The notes under the pieces are model-generated. The model had not been told where the DNA came from. It did not search any database and saw nothing but the letters and a program-made list of their open reading frames with translations. From NCBI GenBank assembly GCA_019359045.1, contig JAHHIA010000015.1, positions 62,001 to 126,000 on the forward strand: 64,000 nt of DNA, in the 5' to 3' direction. This DNA is from Scytolyngbya sp. HA4215-MV1. Lineage in GTDB: Bacteria; Cyanobacteriota; Cyanobacteriia; Leptolyngbyales; Leptolyngbyaceae. Made by a program: the position numbers and the translations under genes. This document shows positions 44,117 to 53,265 of the stretch, one piece after another; position 1 is the first letter of the stretch; every line of letters starts with the position of its first letter.

Positions 44117-44138
44117 ACAAATTGAAGGTCGTATACCG

Positions 44139-45200
44139 ATGCCTACTCCCACTGGAATTGCTGTGTTTGGTGTTGGACGCTGGGGAGTCAATTTGTTACG
44201 GAATTTTTTGGCCCATCCGCAGGCAGAGGTATTGGCGGTTGTTGATCCTTGTGCAGAACGCTTGACTGACGCAGCCGATCGCTTTGGGTTGAGCGATCTC
44301 GTCGTTTTAGACACCCATTGGCAAGTTGCACTCACCACACCCGGTGTGGAAGCCGTGGCGATCGCCACCCCTGCGCAGACCCACTATGCGCTGATTCGGG
44401 CAGCACTCCAGCAAGGCTTACATGTCTTGTCAGAAAAGCCGCTTACGCTTACGGTGGCAGAGTCACTGGAACTTTGTCACTTGGCACAACAACAACAGCG
44501 GCAACTGGTCGTGGATCATACTTATCTATTTCATTCAGCCGTTGAGCAAGGGCGGGAAGTCGTGCAGCAAGGCAAGTTGGGGAGACTTCGGTATGGCTAT
44601 GCAGCGCGAACTCATCTGGGTCCTGTCCGCCAGGATGTTGATGCGCTCTGGGATTTAGCAATTCATGATATTGCCATTTTTAGCGCTTGGTTAGGACAAA
44701 TTCCTTGTCAAGTGGCAGCGAGCGGCAAAACCTGGCTGCAACCGATGCAATCTGATCCCGTGCGATTCCTCGCTTCACCGACAGCAGGTCTTGCCGATTT
44801 GGTTTGGCTTAGCCTGACTTATCCCAATGGCTTTCAAGCAGCGATTCATCTGTGTTGGGCAAATCCCGATAAGCAACGACGGCTTTGTTTAGTGGGCGAT
44901 CGGGCAACCCTGGTGTTTGATGAACTTGCCAGCCATCCCCTGGTACTTCGGCAGGGGCAATTTCAGCAAGTTGGGCAACAGTTCACGCCAATCGACCAAT
45001 CTGACACAGCTTTCAACATTCCCCCCGCTGAACCGTTGAAAGCCGTTTGTGACCACTTCCTCACCTGCGTCCAGCACAATTCGCCATCTGCCATATCTTC
45101 GGGCTGGCTAGGAACTCAGTTTGTTCATGTTTTGTGTGCCTTAACTGCATCCCTTCAGCAAGGAGGAATTCCTGTTGAGGTGCAACCTCTAAGGTTCTGA
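44139..45200 (+). CDS. Gfo/Idh/MocA family oxidoreductase
   Basis: This 353-residue NAD(P)-dependent dehydrogenase has a Rossmann domain with GVGRWGVNLLRNF and the EKPL motif (HVLSEKPLTLTVAES) with its catalytic-site Lys. The C-terminal alpha/beta domain has GRLRYGYAARTHLGPVRQDVDALWDLAIHDIAIF. The family oxidises or epimerises sugars and cyclitols; the nearest look is to nucleotide-sugar dehydrogenases used in surface glycans, but the substrate is open. It follows rnc closely and converges with the Cache kinase, overlapping its end by 12 bases. Confidence 0.88.
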   Translation: MPTPTGIAVFGVGRWGVNLLRNFLAHPQAEVLAVVDPCAERLTDAADRFGLSDLVVLDTHWQVALTTPGVEAVAIATPAQTHYALIRAALQQGLHVLSEKPLTLTVAESLELCHLAQQQQRQLVVDHTYLFHSAVEQGREVVQQGKLGRLRYGYAARTHLGPVRQDVDALWDLAIHDIAIFSAWLGQIPCQVAASGKTWLQPMQSDPVRFLASPTAGLADLVWLSLTYPNGFQAAIHLCWANPDKQRRLCLVGDRATLVFDELASHPLVLRQGQFQQVGQQFTPIDQSDTAFNIPPAEPLKAVCDHFLTCVQHNSPSAISSGWLGTQFVHVLCALTASLQQGGIPVEVQPLRF

Positions 45201-47342
45201 GGGAGGCTGCAGCGATCGCTCATGCGCTGCCAATTCAACCACTTGCGAGGCATTACTGACAAATTCAGAACTTTTGGGTAGCATTGTCTCTTTGCCCAAA
45301 GGGTTGCCAGAAGAAGAGCTTGAGCCAATTTCCGCACTTTTGGCAATATCAGCAGGGGAATTTTTTGCCTCCTGCCAGGGCAACCAAATCCGAAAGATAC
45401 TACCTTGCTTGTGAACTGAACGAAAGGAGGTTGTGCCTCCATGTAACTCAGCAAGACGTTTGGTCAAAGCCAATCCCAGTCCCGTACCTTCGTGTTTACG
45501 GCTCCAGGTGCCATCCGCTTGTTGAAAAGGTCGAAACAACAGATGCCAGCGATCTTCGGGAATGCCGATGCCGGAGTCGGCAACTTCCAAACAGAGATAC
45601 GGCGTGGTGGGATTGATCGGGCTATTGTCCGGGCGATTATCTTGGATGAGTTGCTCTCCGTATGCCAACCGACTACTGAGTTTGACCTCTCCCCCTTCTG
45701 GGGTAAATTTGACCGCGTTGGACAGCAAATTAATCACCATTTGACGAACTCGACGTTCATCTAAAGGGACCCAATCGAGTTGGTGATCTAATTCAAGCGC
45801 AACACTCAGTTGTTTTTTCTCTGCCCCTGGCTGAATCATCTTAAGGCATTGCTGGCAGAGTTCTTTAATTGAAACCGGTTGCAAGTTTAGCTCAACTTTA
45901 CCTGCTTCAATTTTAGAAATATCGAGCAAATCATTAATGATTTTGAGCAGGTGCATAGCTGCATCATTTGCCTGGAGCAAAAACTCCATTTCTTCTTCAC
46001 GATCGTCACAGCAGCCATCTCTGACTAACTGAATACACCCAATAATGGCATTAAGCGGTGTTCTCAATTCATGAGAAGTGGTAGCTAAAAACTCACTTTT
46101 CAGTTGATTGGCAGCCTGAGCTTCTTGCCAGGCTGCTTCCAATTCTTCAGCCCGTTCTTGCAAGCGATGAACCATGGTGTCCAGGGCTTCAGCTAATTGG
46201 TTCAACTCTCGAACTTTAAAGTTTTTGGGAATGCGATCGGAGGGCAGATGTTGATGAATCCGGAGGGCATAATCTCCCAACTGCTCCAGCGGGCGCGCCA
46301 TATCCCTTGCCAGATAAATAGTTGCCAGCACATTGGTTGTAATAAGTCCGAGCGTCAAAATTATCAGGACTTGCTTAATTTCTTCTAGCCCGTAGAGCGC
46401 ATTACTCAGCGGCGTTACTGCCAAAACAACCCAGGTGTAATTTTGCTGCATCGAAACGGGCAAGGTGATGGCACTATAGCCCGCGATCCATTCTGCTCCA
46501 TTTTTCTCAAACGAAAAAAGGTGTAAGGCATCTTGCCGACCTGCCAGAGCATTTCTAACAATATTGTCCAGACGTACCGCGTCTGATTCTTGCTGAATAT
46601 TGTGTCCAATCCGATTGGGGTTGGGATGTGCCAAAATCGTGCCATCTTGATTAATGACAACAGTCGAGCCAGACAGTGATCCCGGTTGTTCTCGCTTTTG
46701 CTCGTAGAGGGTTGCCTGGGCGACCAAGGCATAACGAAGCAGCCCCACTGGGTTGGATACGATAGGGGAAATTCTCTTCTCTCCAGTTGTCTGGGTCGTA
46801 GTCAAATCGCCTTTTAAGTAAACAGGTGCACTTAATACCAAACTGAGTTGACTATGCTCAGGATGTTTTGGTAGGTTTGCCTGCTTAGTAGAGAGAAAGC
46901 GAATGTTTGAGCGATCGGGAATTAGAGACGGTTGAGTTTGCGACCATAACCCGACGGGCACAGTTGCGATCGGCTGTTTTCCACAAGTGCTGGATTCAAC
47001 CTGGTGGGTCTGCAAATTGATCAGTTGAATACACTGAATCTTTTCGGGTAACAATTGAGACAAATCAAGTAAAAAATTTTCGAGGGCTTGGGAAGGACCT
47101 GCCTGGACGATCGCGGTGGTAGTGGCAGTCGATAAACTTGCTCGCAATGCCTCAATTGAATTTTGAATCCCTTCCCCTTTTTCGATCGCACTCGTCGTTA
47201 AGTTATAGCGAGCTGTATCCAACATGCCAGAACGAGCTTTCCGGTAAGCTACCGTTTCTCCTACCAGCAAAACTGGAATACTCAGGAGCAGAATCCGGGA
47301 TAGCAAGATGCGACGGAAAGAAGATTGACCTGGCTTAGCCAT
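45189..47342 (-). CDS. Double-Cache sensor histidine kinase
   Basis: About 717 residues. A membrane segment (about 9-30) is followed by a large extracytoplasmic Cache-type domain (about 35-310) with STVVINQDGTILAHPNPNRIG, then a second membrane segment (about 318-345) and a HAMP domain. The HisKA domain has its phospho-acceptor His in FLATTSHELRTPLNAIIG; the ATPase domain has LLSNAVKFT, DSGIGIP and GTGLGLALTKRL. It senses an unknown small molecule outside the membrane. No response regulator is adjacent, so its partner lies elsewhere. ATG 47342 is preferred over a GTG at 47354. Confidence 0.92.
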   Translation of the reverse strand: MAKPGQSSFRRILLSRILLLSIPVLLVGETVAYRKARSGMLDTARYNLTTSAIEKGEGIQNSIEALRASLSTATTTAIVQAGPSQALENFLLDLSQLLPEKIQCIQLINLQTHQVESSTCGKQPIATVPVGLWSQTQPSLIPDRSNIRFLSTKQANLPKHPEHSQLSLVLSAPVYLKGDLTTTQTTGEKRISPIVSNPVGLLRYALVAQATLYEQKREQPGSLSGSTVVINQDGTILAHPNPNRIGHNIQQESDAVRLDNIVRNALAGRQDALHLFSFEKNGAEWIAGYSAITLPVSMQQNYTWVVLAVTPLSNALYGLEEIKQVLIILTLGLITTNVLATIYLARDMARPLEQLGDYALRIHQHLPSDRIPKNFKVRELNQLAEALDTMVHRLQERAEELEAAWQEAQAANQLKSEFLATTSHELRTPLNAIIGCIQLVRDGCCDDREEEMEFLLQANDAAMHLLKIINDLLDISKIEAGKVELNLQPVSIKELCQQCLKMIQPGAEKKQLSVALELDHQLDWVPLDERRVRQMVINLLSNAVKFTPEGGEVKLSSRLAYGEQLIQDNRPDNSPINPTTPYLCLEVADSGIGIPEDRWHLLFRPFQQADGTWSRKHEGTGLGLALTKRLAELHGGTTSFRSVHKQGSIFRIWLPWQEAKNSPADIAKSAEIGSSSSSGNPLGKETMLPKSSEFVSNASQVVELAAHERSLQPPSEP

Positions 47343-47618
47343 AGGAATAGTCACTGAAGGTGTGAGACCCGACGTTAAGCAGAAAGAAGAAAAAGAATAA
47401 CAATATTTTTAGTTAGTTGAGAATTTTGTTTAGCGCATCGCTCACAATCTGGGATCGACCCATCACAATGTCCCCTGAACGGTGGGCACCAGCACTCATC
47501 ACTACTACGATAAGAGATTGAATCCAATATTGTAGGGTGAACCCGATCGGAAAACCAGTTTTGCCAACGGAGTTTACAAACCAGCCAACAGCTTTTGGGG
47601 TATGACAAGGAGGGGAGT

Positions 47619-48311
47619 GTGCCCAAAAAACGAACCGAATTTCCTCATACCACGGTTGTTTTAGCAATGAGTGCAGATGGGAAAATTGCAGATATCCACC
47701 GCACTGCTGCCCGATTTGGTTCGCCGGTTGATAGAGCACACCTGGAAACCCTGATCGCTCAAAGTGATGGGGTTTTGTTTGGAGCAGGAACCCTGAGAGC
47801 CTATGGGACGACTCTCCCCGTTTTGCAATCTGATCTCTTGCGATCTCGACAGCAACAGAAAAAAACAGACCAACCTGTGCAAATTGTAGCCTCGCGATCG
47901 GCTGTTCTTGATCCGGATTACCGTTTTTTTCGGCAACCTGTGCCTCGCTGGCTGATCACAACTCATGCTGGGTCTCAGCTCTGGCAAGGAAAGCCCGCGT
48001 TTGACAAGATTTTTACCCTCGAAACCGCCCAGGGAGAAATTGACTGGGAAACTTTTTTTCAAGAATTACGGGTATTGGGGATCGATCGCTTACTCATTCT
48101 GGGAGGAGGGGAATTAGTCGCATCCCTTCTCGCAGTTAATTTGATCCATGAACTCTGGCTGACAATTTGTCCTTTGTTATTAGGAGGTTCAGCGGCACCG
48201 ACGCCCGTTGCAGGAGCAGGTTTCTTGGCCAATTTTGCCCCTCGACTGGAATTGTTAACGGTGCAAACGATCGAGCAAGAAGTCTTTTTGCATTACCAGC
48301 TCAGAGCATGA
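47619..48311 (+). CDS. RibD C-terminal domain reductase
   Basis: About 230 residues with the dihydrofolate-reductase-like fold of the RibD reductase domain. Visible motifs are VVLAMSADGKIAD, SDGVLFGAGTLRAYGTTLPV, IDRLLILGGGELVASLLAVNLIHELWLTICPLLLGG. The deaminase half of RibD is absent. It should reduce the ribosyl side chain of a pyrimidine in riboflavin synthesis or a related pterin or pyrimidine compound with NADPH. The GTG at 47619 has AAGGAGG upstream; a TTG eight codons earlier is less likely. Confidence 0.85.
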   Translation: MPKKRTEFPHTTVVLAMSADGKIADIHRTAARFGSPVDRAHLETLIAQSDGVLFGAGTLRAYGTTLPVLQSDLLRSRQQQKKTDQPVQIVASRSAVLDPDYRFFRQPVPRWLITTHAGSQLWQGKPAFDKIFTLETAQGEIDWETFFQELRVLGIDRLLILGGGELVASLLAVNLIHELWLTICPLLLGGSAAPTPVAGAGFLANFAPRLELLTVQTIEQEVFLHYQLRA

Positions 48312-48387
48312 GACAACGACAGAACACGCTACGATGATGGCAAGAAAAATCTGTATCTTTTTAACTATTGCGCTACCCGTTTCCCAG

Positions 48388-48603
48388 ATGAACCTTCTGC
48401 TTTTGATCGCTGCCGTTGTTGTGACAATCCTCGTCTTCACCTGGTTGATTAAGGTCGTGAAAGCAACTATTACAACAGCCATCTTGATCGCAGCCCTGGT
48501 ATTGGTTTTGCAATTAGTATTTGGCATCGGTCCTGGTCAACTTTGGCAGCAAGTTTCGCAAATTCCCCAACTGCTCTGGAATCTGGCAACCGGACATCGC
48601 TAG
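48388..48603 (+). CDS. Small membrane protein of unknown function
   Basis: About 71 residues. Two hydrophobic segments (about 1-20 and 26-48) are followed by a short amphipathic tail with LWQQVSQIPQLLWNLATGH. No family recognised. It follows the RibD-type gene by 76 bases and precedes the hydrolase by 86 bases on the same strand. An alternative in-frame ATG at 48334 would add 18 residues with a third hydrophobic segment. Confidence 0.55.
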   Translation: MNLLLLIAAVVVTILVFTWLIKVVKATITTAILIAALVLVLQLVFGIGPGQLWQQVSQIPQLLWNLATGHR

Positions 48604-48689
48604 GAGCCCTTACCACTCTTCCCATGCCACACGCCTCATCTCTTTCACCGACTCGCTGATTCAGCGAAACTTCAGGCTAGGATAGAGAT

Positions 48690-49760
48690 ATGGCGATCAT
48701 TCATGTCCTGGGAGTTCCACATACTTACGAGTTGACAGCCCCGACGGAAAACCCTTGCGTTCTGGTTTTCATTCATGGCTGGCTTTTGAGTCGCGGATAC
48801 TGGCAGCCTTTGATTGAGCGGTTATCTCCTTTTTATCAATGCTTGTCTTACGACTTGCGGGGCTTTGGAGATTCCAACTGGCAGTTAGGCAAGCAACTTC
48901 AGCACTCAACCTCTGAGGCAACTGCTGACTTAGAAACCGTCGGTTCGTCAGTTGCCACAAAGCCGTTTAGAGCCACATCACAAGTTGATACAGCAATACA
49001 AGATCAGCCTGATTCGATCAGTCCGACTGCGGTATCTACCATTCAAGGGCACAGCAGTCCTTTACCCCAATCGCGCTATAGCCCAGCTGCTTATGCCCAC
49101 GATTTAACTGTGCTTTTGCAAACCTTGAATATTCAGCAAGCCTGGTTAGTAGGACATTCTCTGGGAGGCAGTATTGCCCTTTGGGGGGCTGACCAGATGT
49201 TGCATCAGGTCAAAGGGGTCATTTGTCTCAATTCTGGCGGCGGTATTTACCTTAAGGAAGAATTTGAGCGGTTTCGCGCAGCTGGGCAACAATTGCTCAA
49301 GTTACGCCCGCGCTGGCTCTGTCATTTTCCTCTGCTTGACTTATTGTTTGCCCGGGCGAGTGTAGTGCAGACGATCGATCGGGCTTGGGGACGACAGCGT
49401 GTGATTGATTTTGTTATGGCACATCCCGAAGCCGCCCTAGGCACACTGATGGACTCCACCACTGAAGAAGAAGTGCATTACTTGCCTCAGGTGGTTTCCC
49501 GCTTACAGCAGCCGGTCTATTTTTTAGCAGGGGCACAAGATCCGATCATGGAACCCAAGTATGTGCGCCATCTGGCAAGTTTTCATGCACTGTTTCGCTG
49601 CTGCGGTGATAATGTCTTCGAGATCCCCAACTGTGGGCACATGGCAATGCTAGAACAGCCCGATTGGGTCGCCACGCAAATGCAAGTCATTTTGTCAAAA
49701 CATGAAAAAGGCTGGAAGGGAAGCGAGGAATTGACGATGCAAAATTGGGATGCCAGTTAA
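48690..49760 (+). CDS. Alpha/beta hydrolase with low-complexity insert
   Basis: A 356-residue hydrolase with oxyanion-hole motif HGWLLSRGYW, nucleophile Ser157 in GHSLGG, an acid in AGAQDPIMEPKY and the base His in IPNCGHMAML. Between strand beta-4 (YDLRGFGDS) and the YSPAAYAHDL helix, residues about 64-130 are a Ser/Thr/Gln-rich insert that the family normally lacks. Substrate unknown. An AT-only terminator (49757-49779) overlaps the stop codon. Confidence 0.88.
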   Translation: MAIIHVLGVPHTYELTAPTENPCVLVFIHGWLLSRGYWQPLIERLSPFYQCLSYDLRGFGDSNWQLGKQLQHSTSEATADLETVGSSVATKPFRATSQVDTAIQDQPDSISPTAVSTIQGHSSPLPQSRYSPAAYAHDLTVLLQTLNIQQAWLVGHSLGGSIALWGADQMLHQVKGVICLNSGGGIYLKEEFERFRAAGQQLLKLRPRWLCHFPLLDLLFARASVVQTIDRAWGRQRVIDFVMAHPEAALGTLMDSTTEEEVHYLPQVVSRLQQPVYFLAGAQDPIMEPKYVRHLASFHALFRCCGDNVFEIPNCGHMAMLEQPDWVATQMQVILSKHEKGWKGSEELTMQNWDAS

Positions 49761-49779
49761 TTTGCCGAATTAATTTTTT
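49757..49779 (+). terminator. Weak terminator overlapping the hydrolase stop
   Basis: TTAATT, five-base loop, AATTAA, then six T residues. The stem is all A-T, so it may be inefficient. Confidence 0.5.
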
Positions 49780-49803
49780 CTAACTTTAATATTATTTGCT
49801 GCT

Positions 49804-50844
49804 TCAGGCATAGAGTCGCATGACATCCGAGATTGCCAGGCGCGACTGTGCGCCCAGAATCAGGGGTGAGGCATGTCCCCGATCGAAATGTTCGGCAGCG
49901 GCGCAAGCGATCATGGCGGCGTTATCAGTACAAAATTTGAGAGGCGGAAAGATCACCCGCAGATGATGGGGAATGGCAGCGGCTTGCAGATGCTCACGTA
50001 AACCACTATTGGCAGCAACCCCCCCTCCGACGGCGATCGTAGTCAGTCCATAGTCCAGGGCACAGGCGATCGCTCGTTTAGTCAAGGCCCGTGCCACGGT
50101 GGCTTGAAAGCTAGCAGCAATATCAGCAATCGGCAGGATGGGGGAATCTTGCTGGAGTTTTTGGATCAGTCGCAGGACGGCAGTTTTTAGACCGCTGAAA
50201 CTGGAATCGTAGGGATGATACCCTCCGGCGGGCAGGGAAATTTGTCCTTCTGGCAAGAAGAAAGTTTTGGGGTTACCTTGTTGCGCCAGGCGATCGATCA
50301 CAGGTCCCCCAGGATAGTCCAGCTTGAGCAATCGAGCTACCTTGTCAAAGGCCTCTCCCGCTGCATCGTCCCGCGTCTGTCCTAAGGTTTCATAGTAGCC
50401 ACAGTCTTTGACATAGATCAGGCTGGTATGCCCGCCTGAAACCAGTAAACACAGAAACGGTGGCTGCAAATCGGGGGTACTCAGGTAGGAGGCATAGATA
50501 TGCCCTTCCAGATGATGCACCCCCAAAAATGGCTTCTGGTGAAGCATTGCCAGGGTTTTGGCAGCAGTCAAGCCAACCAGCAACGCACCGACCAATCCGG
50601 GAGCACAGGTCGCCGCAATACCGTCAATGTCTGCCCAGGTGCAATGTGCTGCTTCCAGGGCTTGAGCGATCGCCCAGTTGACTTTCTCGACATGCTGTCG
50701 AGCTGCCACTTCGGGCACCACTCCCCCGTATTTTTGATGAATTGCAATTTGAGAGGAAACAATGTTACTCAGAATTTGACGATTTTTAACGATCGCCACC
50801 GCTGTTTCGTCACAACTTGTTTCAATTGCTAAAACCGTTGCCAT
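49804..50844 (-). CDS. tsaD: tRNA threonylcarbamoyladenosine transferase TsaD
   Basis: A 346-residue TsaD (Gcp/Kae1), which transfers threonylcarbamoyl to A37 of ANN-decoding tRNAs with TsaB and TsaE. The actin-like ATPase fold starts at [16 protein letters not shown]. The iron-binding His pair is in [10 protein letters not shown], and the nucleotide-binding Gly-rich [14 protein letters not shown] and [10 protein letters not shown] segments follow. The ATG at 50844 fits the family start; an earlier frame start adds 23 residues. It is divergent from psaF, an arrangement found in many cyanobacteria (from memory). Confidence 0.95.
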   Translation of the reverse strand: MATVLAIETSCDETAVAIVKNRQILSNIVSSQIAIHQKYGGVVPEVAARQHVEKVNWAIAQALEAAHCTWADIDGIAATCAPGLVGALLVGLTAAKTLAMLHQKPFLGVHHLEGHIYASYLSTPDLQPPFLCLLVSGGHTSLIYVKDCGYYETLGQTRDDAAGEAFDKVARLLKLDYPGGPVIDRLAQQGNPKTFFLPEGQISLPAGGYHPYDSSFSGLKTAVLRLIQKLQQDSPILPIADIAASFQATVARALTKRAIACALDYGLTTIAVGGGVAANSGLREHLQAAAIPHHLRVIFPPLKFCTDNAAMIACAAAEHFDRGHASPLILGAQSRLAISDVMRLYA

Positions 50845-51006
50845 TTGCTGGTAATTTTTTGAAGGAATAGCTACTTTCAGTAGCTTGAATATTTGCCAGG
50901 TTGATTTCAACAACCTGTTCTGTCTAGTCTAACTAGCTGACCTCTACGAAAAGCTACTCTTTTTGTACAGCAAACTTTTCAATTTGTAATAAAGGGAAAC
51001 AATTCC

Positions 51007-51492
51007 ATGCGACGATTGTTTGCTCTGCTGCTCGTCATTTCTCTTTGGTTTGGTTTTATTCCGCCCTCTCCGGCTCATGCCTATAACCTAACCCCTTGTA
51101 GTGAATCGGCTGCCTTTGCAGCACGAGCTAAAGCCTCCACTAGCGCAACGGCACCTCGTCGATTTGCAGCTTATGCCAATTCCAACCTCTTGTGTGGTGA
51201 AGATGGCTTGCCCCACCTGATCGTGGATGGAAATCTTACCCACATGGGTGAATTTCTGATTCCTAGCGTTCTGTTCCTGTTCATTGCAGGATGGATCGGT
51301 TGGGTTGGTCGGGCTTATCTACAGGCAATCAAAAAAGGCGGCTCTCCCGAAGAGAAGGAAATCATCATTGATGTGCCTTTGGCAATTCAGTGCATGTTGA
51401 CGGGCTTTACCTGGCCCCTACTGGCACTGAAAGAATTCACCACGGGTGAATTAACTGCCAAAGAGAGCGAAATTCCTGTTTCACCACGTTAA
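51007..51492 (+). CDS. psaF: Photosystem I subunit III (PsaF)
   Basis: A 161-residue precursor. The first 25 residues are a signal peptide ending AHA, followed by [18 protein letters not shown], the lumenal start of mature PsaF. A conserved Cys pair (Cys in TPCSES and LLCGEDG), a membrane helix near 85-105 ([16 protein letters not shown]) and a C-terminal reentrant region complete it. PsaF lies on the lumenal side of photosystem I and, in algae, helps dock plastocyanin or cytochrome c6. AAAGGGAAA lies upstream of the ATG. It is co-transcribed with psaJ. Confidence 0.97.
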   Translation: MRRLFALLLVISLWFGFIPPSPAHAYNLTPCSESAAFAARAKASTSATAPRRFAAYANSNLLCGEDGLPHLIVDGNLTHMGEFLIPSVLFLFIAGWIGWVGRAYLQAIKKGGSPEEKEIIIDVPLAIQCMLTGFTWPLLALKEFTTGELTAKESEIPVSPR

Positions 51493-51527
51493 TTTCTTTC
51501 CTTTTCCGATTTGCTTGGAGAAAACTC

Positions 51528-51650
51528 ATGCAGTACTTTGTCAAATATCTTTCGACAGCTCCTGTTCTAGCAGCCATCTGGTTCACAATTACCGCGGGAA
51601 TTCTGATTGAATTCAATCGGTTCTATCCAGACTTGCTCTTCCATCCCTAA
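51528..51650 (+). CDS. psaJ: Photosystem I subunit IX (PsaJ)
   Basis: A 40-residue single-helix membrane protein starting [18 protein letters not shown] and ending in FYPDLLFHP, the standard PsaJ pattern. It sits next to PsaF in photosystem I and stabilises it. It begins 35 bases after psaF, with GGAG nine bases before the ATG, so both form one operon. A repeat element lies just downstream and may act as the transcript end. Confidence 0.96.
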   Translation: MQYFVKYLSTAPVLAAIWFTITAGILIEFNRFYPDLLFHP

Positions 51651-51678
51651 AGCAACCTGCTTTTTCATAAACCCCTAA

Positions 51679-51752
51679 AGTAGGGGCGAAACATTTGTTA
51701 TCAGCTCCAGGCATTTGCTAGGAGATTTTTAAAGCAATGTTTCGTCCCTACT
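51679..51752. repeat. Inverted repeat of the TAGGGGCGAAACATT type
   Basis: AGTAGGGGCGAAACATTTG at 51679-51697 pairs with 51734-51752 at 17 of 19 positions. Short elements bounded by this kind of GGGGCGAA sequence are widely dispersed in cyanobacteria (from memory). It lies directly after psaJ and could form a transcript-end hairpin. Confidence 0.6.
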
Positions 51753-51907
51753 CGTTTTTGGAACAATTAATGCCTTGCTTTGGGACAGGCACTCACAGCC
51801 AGTGAGTTGCTTAGCACAGCAAATAGGGTTACCAGCGTACCCCATGCTAAAGTTAGGCAACTCCATAGGAAGCCAGCTACTCACTTCAACCCATGCGCAC
51901 CAGGGAC

Positions 51908-52471
51908 TTAACAGTTGACTGGACTTAATAGAGCGGCTTCGACGTGACGAAGGGCTTTTTCCAAATCATCATTGACAATTTGGATATCAAACTCGTTGGC
52001 TGCATCAATCTCGGCTTGAGCACGCTGAAGGCGACGAACGATCGCCGTGTCCGAATCCTGCCCACGGCTACGCAGACGATGCTCCAGTTCTGCCATTGAG
52101 GGCGGTAAAATAAAAATTCTAAGCGCTGAGGGAAAGGTGCGCCGAATCTGCCGTGCGCCTTCCAACTCAATTTCTAGCAGGACGCACCGCCCCTGTTGAA
52201 TTTGTTGCTCAACTGATAACCGAGGTGTACCGTAGTAGTTTCCGGCAAATTCTGCCCATTCCAGTAATTCGCCATTGGCAACCATGCGTTCAAACTGCGA
52301 TCGGTTGACAAAATAATAGTTTTTCCCATCCAGTTCACCCACGCGAGGAGCACGAGTAGTCACTGAAACCGAAAGATATAAATCAGGGTGATGCTGAAGT
52401 AATGCTTTGACGATGGTTCCTTTACCGACCCCACTGGGACCGGTCAACACAATCAGTCTGCCTTTTGCCAT
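51908..52471 (-). CDS. gmk: Guanylate kinase
   Basis: This 187-residue enzyme phosphorylates GMP to GDP with ATP. P-loop [11 protein letters not shown], the GMP-binding [22 protein letters not shown] and [13 protein letters not shown], and the lid region [19 protein letters not shown] are all present. Length is typical. It lies about 125 bases downstream of the remA-type gene on the same strand, the usual remA-gmk order in many bacteria. Confidence 0.95.
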   Translation of the reverse strand: MAKGRLIVLTGPSGVGKGTIVKALLQHHPDLYLSVSVTTRAPRVGELDGKNYYFVNRSQFERMVANGELLEWAEFAGNYYGTPRLSVEQQIQQGRCVLLEIELEGARQIRRTFPSALRIFILPPSMAELEHRLRSRGQDSDTAIVRRLQRAQAEIDAANEFDIQIVNDDLEKALRHVEAALLSPVNC

Positions 52472-52596
52472 GACCGCTTCACCCGCTCCAGAAATGATTT
52501 TGGATAATGTTCCCTAAATCTTGCGGTTATTAACAATTACATTACAACCAACAAAAGACTGAAGGAATCAGAATTTTACACCTTTTTCCTCATTTC

Positions 52597-52863
52597 TTAA
52601 TCTTCTCCGGTATGACCTTCTTTGCTAACGACAAAGCGATTTGCTACGGTTTCTGGCTGAATCGCAGAAAGCACAATGTGCCCGTTATCGGTGATGATGA
52701 CTGCGCGGGTTCGACGACCATAGGTTGCATCAATCAATTGCCCTCGCTCTTTGGCATCGGTAATGATGCGCTTAATAGGAGCCGACTCTGGGCTAACGAT
52801 CGCAATAACTCGGTTAGCAGACACAATATTGCCAAACCCGATATTAATCAGCTTAATATCCAT
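52597..52863 (-). CDS. remA: DUF370/RemA family regulatory protein
   Basis: About 88 residues: [32 protein letters not shown], ending in a Gly/Glu-rich tail. This is the RemA/DUF370 family. RemA in Bacillus is a DNA-binding activator of matrix genes; the cyanobacterial role is not established. The ATG at 52863 matches the family start; a frame start at 52884 adds seven residues. It is followed by gmk. Confidence 0.9.
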   Translation of the reverse strand: MDIKLINIGFGNIVSANRVIAIVSPESAPIKRIITDAKERGQLIDATYGRRTRAVIITDNGHIVLSAIQPETVANRFVVSKEGHTGED

Positions 52864-53265
52864 GATGAACCGATGGCTGAGCAAGTGAGATGCTTATCAT
52901 TGCCTAATTTTAATGCGATTGACAAAAAAACTGCCAGCGAGACAAGATCTGCCTCCAATCTAGTGTCTAGTAAAAATGATTGGCAACTCAAGACACCACT
53001 CTTAATACCCACATATCCCCCACGATAGCCCTTTTTAGATAAGACTGCTGCCTCCAAGGTGGTGCCTGGATGAAATCCCCATCATTGAACTTTAGACAAT
53101 TGATGCGAAACAATGGAGAGAAGTCTGCTCTATCAAAAACACGCATTCATCGAATCGCAAATTTATCCACCGTTAAGGACGCAAATTCTAGCGTTCCTCC
53201 AGAAAAGAATTTGGGTTATTAATTTTTTGTTCCTAAGATAACCAGTCCTCTTTGCTTTACTAATC
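52864..53265. other. Intergenic region between divergent remA and NFACT genes
   Basis: Both promoters presumably lie here. No repeat, hairpin or small gene was recognised. Confidence 0.4.
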
